From contig CAWHIF010000005.1 in assembly GCA_963829235.1 (NCBI GenBank), forward strand, positions 186,001-250,000: a stretch of DNA of 64,000 nucleotides, read 5' to 3'. The stretch comes from Bog-756 sp963829235. GTDB lineage: Bacteria; Actinomycetota; Acidimicrobiia; Acidimicrobiales; RAAP-2. The position numbers and the translations under genes were made by a program. Position 1 is the stretch's first letter; each line of letters starts with the position of its first letter. Below, one piece after another: positions 18,676 to 27,304 of the stretch. The notes beneath the pieces were generated by a model. It was not told where the DNA came from. It did no database searches and saw only the letters and a program-made list of their open reading frames with translations.

Positions 18676-19611
18676 GTGAAGGTCGTCGTCACCGGGGGTG
18701 CCGGATTCATCGGTGCCAACCTGTGCCGGGCCCTGTGCTCCGATCCCGGCGTCGGACGGGTGGTGGCCCTCGACGACCTCTCGACCGGGCGCCGCTCCAA
18801 CCTGGACTCGCTCGACCGCGTCGAGCTGGTCGAGGGCTCGATCCTCGACCCCGTGCTGCTGGACAGCTTGTTCGAGGATGCCGACGCCGTCGTCCACCTG
18901 GCCGCCCGACCGTCGGTGCCCCGGTCGCTGGCCGACCCCATGGCCAGCCATCTCACCAATGCCACCGGCACCATGGAGGTTCTGGAGGCCGCCCGGCGCG
19001 GCGGCCGGCCCCACGTCGTCGTGGCCTCGTCGTCGTCGGTCTACGGGGCCAACCCGGCACTGCCCAAGCGCGAGGACATGGCAGCCATGCCGGTCAGCCC
19101 GTACGCGGCCAGCAAGCTGGCCGCCGAGTCGGCCGCCCTGGCCTACGGCCGCTCCTTCGACCTGCCGGTGCTGGCCTTCCGCTTCTTCAACGTCTTCGGT
19201 CCGCTGCAGGACGCCGACCACGCCTATGCCGCCGTCGTCCCCGCCTTCGTGGCGTCCGCACTGCGGGGTGAGCCGCTGCCGGTCCACGGCGACGGGAGCC
19301 AGACCCGCGACTTCACCTACGTGGGAACCGTGGCCTCGGTACTGGCCGGGACGGTGACACGGCGGGTGACCAACCCGGGACCGGTCAACCTGGCCTTCGG
19401 GACCAGGGTCTCGCTGCTCGAGCTCATCGACGTCCTCGAAAAGGTCCTGGGCCAGCCGCTCGAGCGCCGTCACACGACCTCGCGGCCCGGGGACGTGCGC
19501 GACTCGCAGGCCGACCAGACCCGGCTCAGGTCGCTGTTCCCCGACATCGAGCCGGTCGGCCTCGAGGAGGGGCTGCGGGCCACCGTGGAATGGTTCCGGA
19601 CGGCCCCTTGA
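18676..19611 (+). CDS. NAD-dependent sugar epimerase/dehydratase (SDR, GalE/WbpP-like)
   Basis: A 311-residue extended SDR. It has NAD motif TGGAGFIGANL at residues 6-16, acidic DDLSTG near 33, catalytic SSSSVYG near 116, and YAASK near 138 (Tyr and Lys of YxxxK). The NVFGP block near 174 is typical of UDP-hexose 4-epimerases. Starting at GTG 18676, 9 bases behind the preceding stop, it is probably co-transcribed with the dehydrogenase gene. Such a pair can give UDP-N-acetylgalactosaminuronate (WbpA plus WbpP/TviC logic), which is inference. There are no frameshifts here, unlike the two genes before it. Confidence 0.88.
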   Translation: MKVVVTGGAGFIGANLCRALCSDPGVGRVVALDDLSTGRRSNLDSLDRVELVEGSILDPVLLDSLFEDADAVVHLAARPSVPRSLADPMASHLTNATGTMEVLEAARRGGRPHVVVASSSSVYGANPALPKREDMAAMPVSPYAASKLAAESAALAYGRSFDLPVLAFRFFNVFGPLQDADHAYAAVVPAFVASALRGEPLPVHGDGSQTRDFTYVGTVASVLAGTVTRRVTNPGPVNLAFGTRVSLLELIDVLEKVLGQPLERRHTTSRPGDVRDSQADQTRLRSLFPDIEPVGLEEGLRATVEWFRTAP

Positions 19612-20240
19612 GACCGGACGGCCCGCTGGTCCAAGAGCACAGCTCGACGACGGTCACGTCTCCGGGCAGGACCGAAGCCATGGCCGGGGCCGTCCTGATG
19701 GGGCTGTCGGTCGTGGCCGGGGTCGTGGTCCGGGTACATCCGGGCCCCAATGCCCTGGACCGGCGAGGATTCGCCGCCATCGCAAGATCGACCGACTCGA
19801 CCACCCTGCACCGGATCACCGACCTCGGCACCCCGCTGGCCCTGGTGGTCGGGACCCTTCTCGCCGCCGTGGTCGTGGTCCGCTTCGACCGGTGGCGGGC
19901 CGCCGCCTGTGTGGCCGGGCCGGTCGTGACCGCCGTGTTGGTCGAGTACGTGTTCAAGCCGCTGGTGGCCCGCCGGTACCTGGGCGTCCTCAGCTACCCC
20001 TCGGGAAACGTGGCCGACGTCGCCGCGGTCATGACCGCCTGGGTCCTCGCCGTGCCTGGTTGGATCCGACCCGTGGTCGTGGTCCTCGGCGCGGTTGTGG
20101 TCGGCCTGATGATCGTGGCCGTCATCGGCCTCCGCTGGCACTATCCCACCGATGCGCTGGCCGGGGCGGTGCTCGGGGTCGGCACCGTGCTGACGGTCGA
20201 CGGGTTGGCCCACCTCCGGGAAGGGGCCCTCCACCGATAG
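19590..20240 (+). CDS. PAP2-superfamily-like membrane protein with altered catalytic motifs
   Basis: A 216-residue protein from ATG 19590 (overlapping the epimerase stop by 22 bases); ATG 19680 is an alternative just ahead of the first membrane helix. About five helices are visible. PAP2 phosphatases need KX6RP, PSGH and SRX5HX3D. Here the first is FKPLVARRY (spacing off, no Pro), the second is YPSGN with Asn in place of the catalytic His, and the third is LRWHYPTD with a shortened spacing. The fold is clearly PAP2, so the protein probably sits with lipid-phosphate (undecaprenyl-phosphate) metabolism. Catalysis may be lost or altered. Confidence 0.7.
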   Translation: MVPDGPLRPDGPLVQEHSSTTVTSPGRTEAMAGAVLMGLSVVAGVVVRVHPGPNALDRRGFAAIARSTDSTTLHRITDLGTPLALVVGTLLAAVVVVRFDRWRAAACVAGPVVTAVLVEYVFKPLVARRYLGVLSYPSGNVADVAAVMTAWVLAVPGWIRPVVVVLGAVVVGLMIVAVIGLRWHYPTDALAGAVLGVGTVLTVDGLAHLREGALHR

Positions 20241-20468
20241 GTCCACCGGCCCCTGGGGGCGGTCTGCTTCATTTCGGCTCCTTCATTCCGGGTTCGTTTC
20301 GGGCCTCCATCCCGGGCCCTCTGCATCCTCATCAAAGATGATGAGATCGCCCTTGCGCTCGTCCCCAGGGCGACTAGGATTGGAGGGGTAGGGCAGATGC
20401 AGGGCAGGACACCGCAGGGGCGCACATTCCTGTGCCGTTGGGACGAACGGGCGGTGCATGGGGGTGGA
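20241..20468. other. Leader region of the LuxR-type regulator gene
   Basis: A 228-base gap. It holds the palindrome-like site TCCTCATCAAAGATGATGAGATCG at 20326-20349, which matches the site at 14945. Downstream are GGAGGGG at 20383-20389 and an in-frame ATG at 20397 that would lengthen the regulator by 24 residues. No other gene is seen. Confidence 0.5.
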
Positions 20469-21815
20469 ATGACAACTGATCTTGGACTCGCTAGAGAACG
20501 GTCCGATGGGCTGGGGGAGCCGCTGCCGAGGACGGTGGCACGCGTGGACCTGCGCCCCGGCTCCGCCCCCGAGGTCGACCGATCGAGCACGGGTGCGGCT
20601 CACGAGCTGGCACTTCGGAGCATCCAGCAGACCGTTCGGTCCGACGACCGGGTCTGCCCGTACGGCCTCTCCCGGATCGCCATCGCCTTCGGATCCGATG
20701 CCGCCGCGGTGACCCCGAAGATCCTCGGGGAGCGTCTGGCCCGGGCCGTGGGTCAGGGGGTGGCCACCGACGGCCGGGCCCGCCGGGCCGATGCTGCCCG
20801 AAGCCGACAGCGTGCCGGCAAGGGGGAACCGTCCCCGGCCACCGCCAACAGGAGCGACAAGCGGAGCCCGGGTCGGCTGGCAACGGTGCCCTCGACGATG
20901 GTGGTCACCGTCGACAGGCTCCTCACCGAGGCCTCCGATCGATCGGCGACATCCGCGGGAGCGCTCGCCTCATCCATCGGCCAGCCTGTCCCCTACGGGC
21001 AATTCGTGTCCATGCCCGTCCTGCGCCACCGCACCGTGGTGCGCTACTCCACCTGCCGACTGGCGGGATACGGGACCCGCCACGACGACAACCTCCCCGA
21101 GCCCGGCGGCGCCGACACGATCGGAACGGTCCTGGTGGTCGACCCCGGCCCCGCCGGGAACGGAACGCCCTGCCTGTCGGCCCTGGCCGCGTGCTCGCTG
21201 GCCCAGCGCCTGGGATTCACCTCGGCGGTCGTCTCGCTCACGCCCGACGACTACCCCATCCTCGACATCGCCGGCGACCAGGTGGACCTGGTCGTCCTCG
21301 TCGTAGGGGCGGAACCGACCAACGGACCGTCGAACTGGTCGTCGAGCACCTGGTCGATCCCGGCCCGGGTGGCCGGTGCCTACCGCTCGCTGGGCGTCGA
21401 CGTCCTGGCCGTCGGGGCCGGAGCCGGCGCCGGCGCACTGGCGGCGTGCGTCGAACAGGGGGCCTCCGCCCTGCCCGACATCGACGGGCTGACCGAGGAG
21501 CTCCGCTCCATGTTCGGAGAGCAGGGTGGCGCGGCGGCGAAAGAGGACCTCCGGCGCATCCCGGCCCGGTTCGAGGCGCTGATGCAGCTGACGGCGAGCG
21601 AGCGACGGGTGCTCTACTTCCTCACCAAAGGCATCTCGGCACAGGACATCGCCACCGAACTGGTGGTCTCGCTGGCCACCGTCCGCTCGCACATCCGTTC
21701 CATCCTGCGAAAGCTCGGCGTCCGATCCCAGCTGGCCGCAGTGGCCATGGCCAACGGCCGCGACCTCGAGGACGCGGTCGGGATCGAGACCTCGAAGCCG
21801 TTGCCCTGCCCTTGA
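20469..21815 (+). CDS. LuxR-family (NarL-type HTH) transcriptional regulator with unusual N-terminal domains
   Basis: 448 residues from ATG 20469 (GGGGTGG just upstream); ATG 20397 is an alternative. The last 75 residues are a clear LuxR HTH: LTASERRVLYFLTKGISAQDIA, then VVSLATVRSHIRSILRKLGV. The segment at about 60-110 (RSDDRVCPYGLSRIAIAF, then ILGERLARAV) resembles a diguanylate-cyclase core in which GGDEF has decayed to YGLSRIA. The middle (about 220-340, TIGTVLVVDPG, then LVVLVVGAEP) looks like a receiver fold with no phospho-acceptor Asp. It is probably a regulator of the surrounding glycan genes. The ligand is unknown. Confidence 0.7.
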   Translation: MTTDLGLARERSDGLGEPLPRTVARVDLRPGSAPEVDRSSTGAAHELALRSIQQTVRSDDRVCPYGLSRIAIAFGSDAAAVTPKILGERLARAVGQGVATDGRARRADAARSRQRAGKGEPSPATANRSDKRSPGRLATVPSTMVVTVDRLLTEASDRSATSAGALASSIGQPVPYGQFVSMPVLRHRTVVRYSTCRLAGYGTRHDDNLPEPGGADTIGTVLVVDPGPAGNGTPCLSALAACSLAQRLGFTSAVVSLTPDDYPILDIAGDQVDLVVLVVGAEPTNGPSNWSSSTWSIPARVAGAYRSLGVDVLAVGAGAGAGALAACVEQGASALPDIDGLTEELRSMFGEQGGAAAKEDLRRIPARFEALMQLTASERRVLYFLTKGISAQDIATELVVSLATVRSHIRSILRKLGVRSQLAAVAMANGRDLEDAVGIETSKPLPCP

Positions 21816-21855
21816 GCCCCGGCCTGGTCGTCATGGGCACAAGGGGTTCGATGCC

Positions 21856-22878
21856 GTGACGCGGAGGCGGTCCGGACCCATCGTCGGGCTGACCGCGGTG
21901 ATCCTCGCCGGCATCGTCGCAACCGTGGCACCGGCGGCCGGAGCTCAACGGCCATCGGCCGGGGGCACCACCCTCCCCGGAACCCCTTGTCCGGCCTTCC
22001 CCGCCGACAACGTGTGGAACACCCCGGTCACCGGACTGCCGGTGGACAAGGACAGTGCCGCCTGGCTGGCGTCGATGGACGCGGGATCCACCGACCTCCA
22101 TCCCGACTACGGACCGTCCGGCAACGCGGAGGAGCCGTACGGCATCCCGTGGCAGATCGTGCCCGTCCACCAGGCCCTCGTCCACATCTCCTTCCAGTAC
22201 TCCTCCCAGAGCGACCCCGGGCCGTACCCGCTTTCGGCGACCACTCCGATCGAACAGGGCTCGGATCGCCACGCCATCATGGTCAACCCCGGCACGTGCA
22301 CCTTGTACGAGACCTGGGACACGTACTACCGCCCCGACGGCAAGTCGACGGCCGGCTCCGGAGCCATCTGGAAGCTCCGGTCGAACGCCCTGCGCCCGTT
22401 CACCTGGACATCGGCCGACGCCGCCGGGCTGCCCATCCTCCCCGGTCTGGTCAACTACACCGAGGTCGCGTCGCGGACCATGGACCATGCCATCCGGTTC
22501 ACCGCCCAGTGCACCCAGCAGGCGTACCTCTGGCCGGCGCGGCACGAGGCGGGTCAGGATGATCGGGCCTGTCCACCGATGGGAGCGCGCTTCCGCCTGA
22601 ACCCGCGGTTCACGCTTCCCGCATCGACATGCTCGGCGATGTGCCAAACAGTGCTCACGACCATGAAGACCTACGGCCTGATCCTGGCCGACAACGGCAG
22701 CAATTGGTACTTCCAGGGCACCGCCGATCCCCGGTGGACCTACGACGAGGTCGACCAGCTCAAGCAGATCCCGGCCGCTGAATTCGTCGCTGTCGACGAA
22801 TCGTGCCTGATGGTCGGCCCGAACTCGGGGCAGGCGCTCCAGCCCGGTACCGCCGCCTACGAGAAGAGCTGCGGCTGA
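21856..22878 (+). CDS. Secreted protein of unknown function
   Basis: 340 residues from GTG 21856. The N-terminal signal peptide has an RRR charged start, a hydrophobic core at about 9-25, and AAGAQ as a likely cleavage site near 31. The mature part has CPAFPADNVWNTPVTGLPVD near 45, many Trp/Tyr residues, and pairs of Cys (CTLYE, CTQQ, CPP, CSAMC, SCG) that could form disulfides. I recall similar proteins starting with an NVWNTP block in Actinobacteria and elsewhere, without an assigned role. It follows the LuxR-type gene by 40 bases on the same strand and may be controlled with it. Confidence 0.7.
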   Translation: MTRRRSGPIVGLTAVILAGIVATVAPAAGAQRPSAGGTTLPGTPCPAFPADNVWNTPVTGLPVDKDSAAWLASMDAGSTDLHPDYGPSGNAEEPYGIPWQIVPVHQALVHISFQYSSQSDPGPYPLSATTPIEQGSDRHAIMVNPGTCTLYETWDTYYRPDGKSTAGSGAIWKLRSNALRPFTWTSADAAGLPILPGLVNYTEVASRTMDHAIRFTAQCTQQAYLWPARHEAGQDDRACPPMGARFRLNPRFTLPASTCSAMCQTVLTTMKTYGLILADNGSNWYFQGTADPRWTYDEVDQLKQIPAAEFVAVDESCLMVGPNSGQALQPGTAAYEKSCG

Positions 22879-22882
22879 CCAC

Positions 22883-24775
22883 TCACCCGGACGAACCGGA
22901 CAGGCTCCGGACGAGGCGCTTCGACCATCTGCGCAGCTGCTCCTTCCCGGTCCCCACCAGAGTGCGGACCGGGCCGTAGAGGCGGGCGGCCGGGCGTTCG
23001 CGCTCGAGGCTGAGATCGGACGCGTTGGCGGCGCGGATCTCTTCCGCCATCTGCAGGTACGAGCGGCGCCGGTAGTGCCGGATGCTGTCGGTGACGTCGT
23101 CCTCGGTGAGGACGAACGTCCGCACGTCGCACACCGAGGCGTTCGGGAGCGTCGCCACGACCCGGTCGAGCGTCTCGTTCATGGTGCGGTGACGCAGGTG
23201 ACGATCGGGCTCTTTGGGGTTGACCAGCGGCACCTCGGCTCCGTTGAGGAAGATCAACCGTGCCCCCGGCGGAACCGACCCGGCCAGCCAGCGGATGTTC
23301 GCCTCGAAGCGGTCGGCGGAGATGCCGCCGAGGAACTCGAACTCCGCGGCGAACCAGTCGAAGAACTCCCGGTCCATCCCGTCACGGCTGAACCTCTCCA
23401 CCAGCTGCGGCCTGAATGCGGGATCGGTCACATCGTGGTGGAACTGATGCCAGGGCACGACGAGTCCGAGCTCCCGGTGCCGGTAGATCCCCTGGGTGTA
23501 GTCGGTCAGCACGCTGTAGACGAGCACGTCGTAGTCGGGAGCGACGACGGCCGGTGAGCGGAACACCTGCTGGTCGAGGAAGGGGATCCGCCCGACCAGC
23601 GCCCGCTGGTCGGGCGCGAGACCGCTCGCTGACTGCCGGAGCAACTCGGTGTGCCCCACGTGGACGAAGGCGCCCGTCGGTCCCACGTGGGCGAGGTCGG
23701 TGGAGATGCTCCCTCCGAGGAACTCCGCCGTGGCCGTCAGGTCACACCCACCCACCATCAGGATCCTGTTGGGCTGCGACCGGGCCCTGTTCGGGTCGTG
23801 CTCCTCTCCCCCGGAACGGCGACGGGGGGCATCGGCCTCGTCCTCTGTGATCCAGTCGACGGATGCCTCGAGCGTGGAGGCGGTCTCCCCCACCACCGAG
23901 ATGGCGGGCCGGCCGAGCTTCTCGTAGAGCCACTGCTCCACACCCATGTTGAGCACCCGGCACGAGAACAGGAAGTCGACCAGGGTGTCCTCGTGACGGG
24001 CCACCGAGTAGAACCCGCAGATGCCGTAGTCGCCGTAACGGTCGCGCACCCGCACATAGCCCACGTCGTAGCGGGGGTCGGCGACCATCGCCTCGAACGA
24101 GTCCCGGTCGGGCCTGCGCTTGGTGAAATTGAGTTGGTTGGTCCGGTTGACGAGCTCGAACAGACGGTCCGTCTCGGCGTCCGGGTCATGGTGGACACCG
24201 ACCCGGATGTCGCACGAGCGGAGGAAGGCCTCGTTCGAGTCCTCACCCACCCGGCGGTCGGCCAGCTTGCGCTCCAGCAGCCGGTACTGCGCCAGCCTGG
24301 TGTGGGCACGATCGTCCTTCCCCGACAGCTCGGGCAGGGCGAGGAGGCGGCCGATGATCTCCGGTCCTGCGGTCTGGACGCCGGGTGCGTAGTGGCGCAC
24401 CTCGGCCCGGTTGAGGGCGAGGTCGTCGATGAACAGGACGTTCTCGGGCCGCAGCTGGGCGTCTTCGATGATCTGGGCGACGCGGGCCCCTTTCGGCGAC
24501 CAGTCGATGCGGGTGAAGACGAACTCATCCCAGAGACCGGCCTGCTGGAGGCGGAGTCGGGCGGTGGGCTCATCGTTCTTCGAGCAGATCGAGCTCACGA
24601 TCCCACGTGCGTTGAGCGCCCGGACCAGGTGGGCCGTCGACTGGTCGATCGTGACCGGTCCCTCACTGAGCGTCCCCGCCCACAGGGTGTCGTCCAGGTC
24701 CCAGATGACCAGCTTCACCGAGTCCGAGAGCTCTCCGGCGGGCGGATCGTCCCTGGAGGTCCCCTTCGTACTCAA
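22883..24775 (-). CDS. FkbH-like HAD-superfamily protein with SGNH-like C-terminal domain
   Basis: I place the start at TTG 24775, which has a GGGGGG run 8 bases upstream; the frame stays open to 24874 across a repeat. That gives 630 residues. HAD motif I is DLDDTLWAGTLSEG, and SICSKNDE and FIDD follow as later HAD motifs. The FkbH family domain continues with NRTNQLNFTKRR and the acyltransferase-like GICGFYSV and LFSCRVLNMGVEQ blocks. The C-terminal half (from about 335) begins ILMVGGCDLTATAEFL, like SGNH/GDSL proteins. FkbH proteins load glyceryl groups onto carriers in polyketide pathways, and relatives sit in surface glycan clusters. A glyceryl or acyl decoration role is inference. Confidence 0.75.
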   Translation of the reverse strand: MSTKGTSRDDPPAGELSDSVKLVIWDLDDTLWAGTLSEGPVTIDQSTAHLVRALNARGIVSSICSKNDEPTARLRLQQAGLWDEFVFTRIDWSPKGARVAQIIEDAQLRPENVLFIDDLALNRAEVRHYAPGVQTAGPEIIGRLLALPELSGKDDRAHTRLAQYRLLERKLADRRVGEDSNEAFLRSCDIRVGVHHDPDAETDRLFELVNRTNQLNFTKRRPDRDSFEAMVADPRYDVGYVRVRDRYGDYGICGFYSVARHEDTLVDFLFSCRVLNMGVEQWLYEKLGRPAISVVGETASTLEASVDWITEDEADAPRRRSGGEEHDPNRARSQPNRILMVGGCDLTATAEFLGGSISTDLAHVGPTGAFVHVGHTELLRQSASGLAPDQRALVGRIPFLDQQVFRSPAVVAPDYDVLVYSVLTDYTQGIYRHRELGLVVPWHQFHHDVTDPAFRPQLVERFSRDGMDREFFDWFAAEFEFLGGISADRFEANIRWLAGSVPPGARLIFLNGAEVPLVNPKEPDRHLRHRTMNETLDRVVATLPNASVCDVRTFVLTEDDVTDSIRHYRRRSYLQMAEEIRAANASDLSLERERPAARLYGPVRTLVGTGKEQLRRWSKRLVRSLSGSSG

Positions 24776-24838
24776 GGCGTACCCCCCATCATCGAGATGA
24801 TCCCACAGCGCGTGTCCTTGCTCAAACAAGCACCCGGT

Positions 24839-24866
24839 CCGGGTGGACGGGTGGACGGGTGGACGG
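24839..24866. repeat. 8-bp tandem repeat (GGGTGGAC x3)
   Basis: Three head-to-tail copies of GGGTGGAC in the gap between the divergent FkbH-like and sulfotransferase-like genes. It lies outside both chosen coding regions. Confidence 0.8.
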
Positions 24867-24915
24867 CGACCCAAAGGACGAGGTCAAGACCGATTTTAGG
24901 CGAAGGGGGAGTAAG

Positions 24916-25798
24916 ATGCGGCGCGTGGAGACGGGGCCCGGGCCGACTGAGCCCAACGCATCCCCACCAACCAGGAGCGCCAGGCAACGGGCAGAGCTGC
25001 GCATACGGCGAGGGGTACGGGACATCCAGGACATCTGGGCCATCCGCAGCGATCCGACCTATCGACGGCTGGCCAGGACCTTCGAGTTGCCCGAGGGCAA
25101 TCGGCGCGTCTACTGCTATCACGTCCGAAAGACGGCCGGAACCAGTCTCTACCTCAGCTTCATGGCCCTGGGCGGCGAGGACCCGATGGACGTCTGGCGC
25201 CGCATGACCACGTCACGCCTGCCACGGACGATCAGCGGTGGGTACAGCTTCGTCTCCAACAGCCGCAGGCTGCTGGCCGAGGGCGCGTACTTCTACGGCC
25301 GGTCGCACCGGGCCGCGGCCGACCAGCCACTGCCCCCGAGGACCTTCACGGTGACCGTCCTGCGGGATCCTGTCGAGCGGGTCCACTCCTACTTCGACTA
25401 CCTGGTGACCGGCGACGAGGCCGGCGTCTCCGGGCCGGGTCGCCGAACGTGAGCGGAACCTGGCCCGGGACGGATTCGACGCCTTCTTGGACCGGGTGCC
25501 CCGGAGGGACCTCTTGAACCAGTTGACCACGTTCTCCAAGAGCTCGGAGGTGTCCGAGGCCGCCGACCGCATCGCGGCGTGCTCGACCGTCCTGTTCGCC
25601 GAGGACTTCGCCGGTGGCCTCGTCCGGTTGGGAGAGCGCCTGCAGCTGCCCCTGTCGCCCCAGCGGGCACGGGTGACGGGAACCCGGTCCGTACTGACCG
25701 AGGACCAGGCGGAACGCCTCCGGATGCGACTGGAACCGGAGTACGAGCTCCTCCGCCGCCTCGAAGATGGCGGGGTCGGACCGTCTCGGCCCGTTTGA
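24916..25798 (+). pseudogene. Sulfotransferase-family protein with a single frameshift
   Basis: Start ATG 24916 has a strong GGGGGAG RBS five bases upstream. The first part has YCYHVRKTAGTSL (5' PAPS loop of the Sulfotransfer_2 type) near residue 70 and TVLRDPVERVHSYF (3' phosphate loop) near residue 148. The frame then runs to a TGA at 25450. Dropping one G from the GGG at 25432-25434 restores a frame that reads VAERERNLARDGFDAFL and continues to TGA 25798, giving 293 residues in all. The restored tail has the expected length and codon use. Either a sequencing error or a recent mutation inactivates it. The probable substrate is a carbohydrate of the nearby cluster. Confidence 0.75.
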
Positions 25799-25868
25799 CG
25801 CCCCTGGCCTGGAGGTCCGGAAGGGAGCCCGAGATGGGTCGTTGGTAGGATGGTGGCGAGGAGGATGC

Positions 25869-26783
25869 ATGGATCGAACCCGTAGGCTCGCCATCAGCCT
25901 CGTCCTGACCGCGGTGCTGGCCGTGGTCGAGATCGGGTTCGGCGTGGTCGCGCATTCGAGCGGTCTGCTGGCGGACGCGGGCCACAACCTCTCCGACCTG
26001 GGCGCGCTGGTCCTGTCCCTGGTGGCGGTGCGGCTGGCGCTGCGGCCCCCGAACGCGGCCCGGTCGTTCGGCAACCACCGGGCCACCATCCTGGCCGCCT
26101 TGGCCAACGCCGCCCTGATCGCCATCGTCACCGTGCTGATCGTCCTCGACAGCTTCCACCGCCTCGGCCACCCCGAGCACGTACGGGCCGGCCTGGTGAT
26201 CGTGGTGGCCTCGTTCGGCCTCGTCGTCAACGGCGTGGCCGCCCTGGTCCTCCGCGACGGCTCGAACGACCTCAACATGCGATCCGCGCTGGTGCACATG
26301 GCGGGAGACGCGCTGGCCTCCCTGGCCGTCGTCGTGGCCGCCGTCATCCTGCTCTTCGTACCCTCCGCCACCTGGCTCGACCCGGTCTCGGCCCTCACGG
26401 TGGCCGCCATCATCGTGGTCCAGGCCTTTCGGGTGTTCGCCAGCAGCGTCGCCGTCCTCCTCGAGTCGACACCGCCGGACCTCGACCTGGCCCAGCTCAC
26501 CGCGGCCATGGCCGGGGTTTCCGGCGTGGGCGAGGTCCACGACCTCCACGTCTGGAGTCTCTCCAGCGAGATGCGGGTGCTGTCCGCCCACATGGTCCTC
26601 ACCGGTCATCCGACGCTCGAGGAGGCACAGGCGGTCGGCGATCGGGTGAAGTCGGCCATCGCCGGGCCGTTCGGCATCTCCCACACCACGCTGGAGCTGG
26701 AGTGCGAGCGGTGCAACGACGAAGAGGATCCCTGCCGGATGGAGGCCGCATCGCCCGCGGTCACGTCGGCGCACCGGCACTGA
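25869..26783 (+). CDS. Cation diffusion facilitator (CDF/CzcD-type) metal exporter
   Basis: 304 residues from ATG 25869, with GAGGAGG just upstream. Six membrane helices. The two metal-site motifs are present: SGLLADAGHNLSD in helix 2 (HxxxD) and HMAGDALAS in helix 5 (HxxxD). The C-terminal cytosolic domain has VHDLHVWSL and ends with a Cys-rich/His tail (CERCNDEEDPC, then HRH) that may bind metal. CDF proteins exchange cytosolic Zn2+, Co2+, Cd2+ or similar ions for protons. The HxxxD pair fits zinc or cobalt. It sits 70 bases behind the broken sulfotransferase gene and has no obvious link to the glycan cluster. Confidence 0.92.
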   Translation: MDRTRRLAISLVLTAVLAVVEIGFGVVAHSSGLLADAGHNLSDLGALVLSLVAVRLALRPPNAARSFGNHRATILAALANAALIAIVTVLIVLDSFHRLGHPEHVRAGLVIVVASFGLVVNGVAALVLRDGSNDLNMRSALVHMAGDALASLAVVVAAVILLFVPSATWLDPVSALTVAAIIVVQAFRVFASSVAVLLESTPPDLDLAQLTAAMAGVSGVGEVHDLHVWSLSSEMRVLSAHMVLTGHPTLEEAQAVGDRVKSAIAGPFGISHTTLELECERCNDEEDPCRMEAASPAVTSAHRH

Positions 26784-26922
26784 GCGCCACGGACGCGACG
26801 CAGCCCCGAGTAACCGAGCGGCCGAAACCGCCCAAGCTCCTCGGGGCCACGTACTCGGCGGACACGGTCTCGCCCGCGCCGAGCCGTGTCGGACGACCCT
26901 GCAGCAGGTACCGGACCGACAT
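26761..26922 (-). CDS. Possible small protein, 53 residues (weak)
   Basis: A minus-strand frame from ATG 26922 to TGA 26761 with high GC at third positions, overlapping the 3' end of the CDF gene by 23 bases. The sequence starts MSVRYLLQGRPTRLGAGETV and has no membrane helix. A GGAGC lies directly in front of the ATG, too close to be a normal RBS. I do not recognise it, and it may be chance. Confidence 0.2.
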   Translation of the reverse strand: MSVRYLLQGRPTRLGAGETVSAEYVAPRSLGGFGRSVTRGCVASVALSAGAPT

Positions 26923-27304
26923 GCTCCGAAGGAGCACCCCAGCCCGTCACCGGACCACCATTTCGGTAACCTACGGACCCACCTCTCCCTGAAATTCGGC
27001 CACCCGGATCGCCTTGCGGCCCTTCCGTGCGACCTCCTCCAGTTACCGGTGGAGCTTCGGTGTCCCGAACAATTCACACTGTGATCGGCATCCGTTCGCG
27101 GGTCAAGAGGCTCACGCGAAATCCCTACCTTTTCCTCCAGATTTCCGCCCCTGTCCCCAGATCGCTGCGAGATGTCCACCGTTCTTCCCCAACCCGGCAC
27201 CGCATCCGGCGTGGGTGTCCGGCCCGGTCGCCCGCCCGCACCGGGTCGGCGAGCTGTCCCGTCGGGCGATAGCCTGAACGGTCCATGAACCCGGGGGTAC
27301 TCGA
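26923..27304. other. Intergenic region, no recognisable feature
   Basis: The gap between the CDF gene and the GH43-like gene is 521 bases in all. No tRNA, strong hairpin or repeat is visible. Frames within it on the plus strand look non-coding. The GH43-like promoter should be in its last 150 bases. Confidence 0.5.

Noticed and set aside
27014..27277. Small frame in the gap before the GH43-like gene
   Set aside because: Composition does not follow the codon bias of the neighbours, and it has no RBS or hydrophobic segment.
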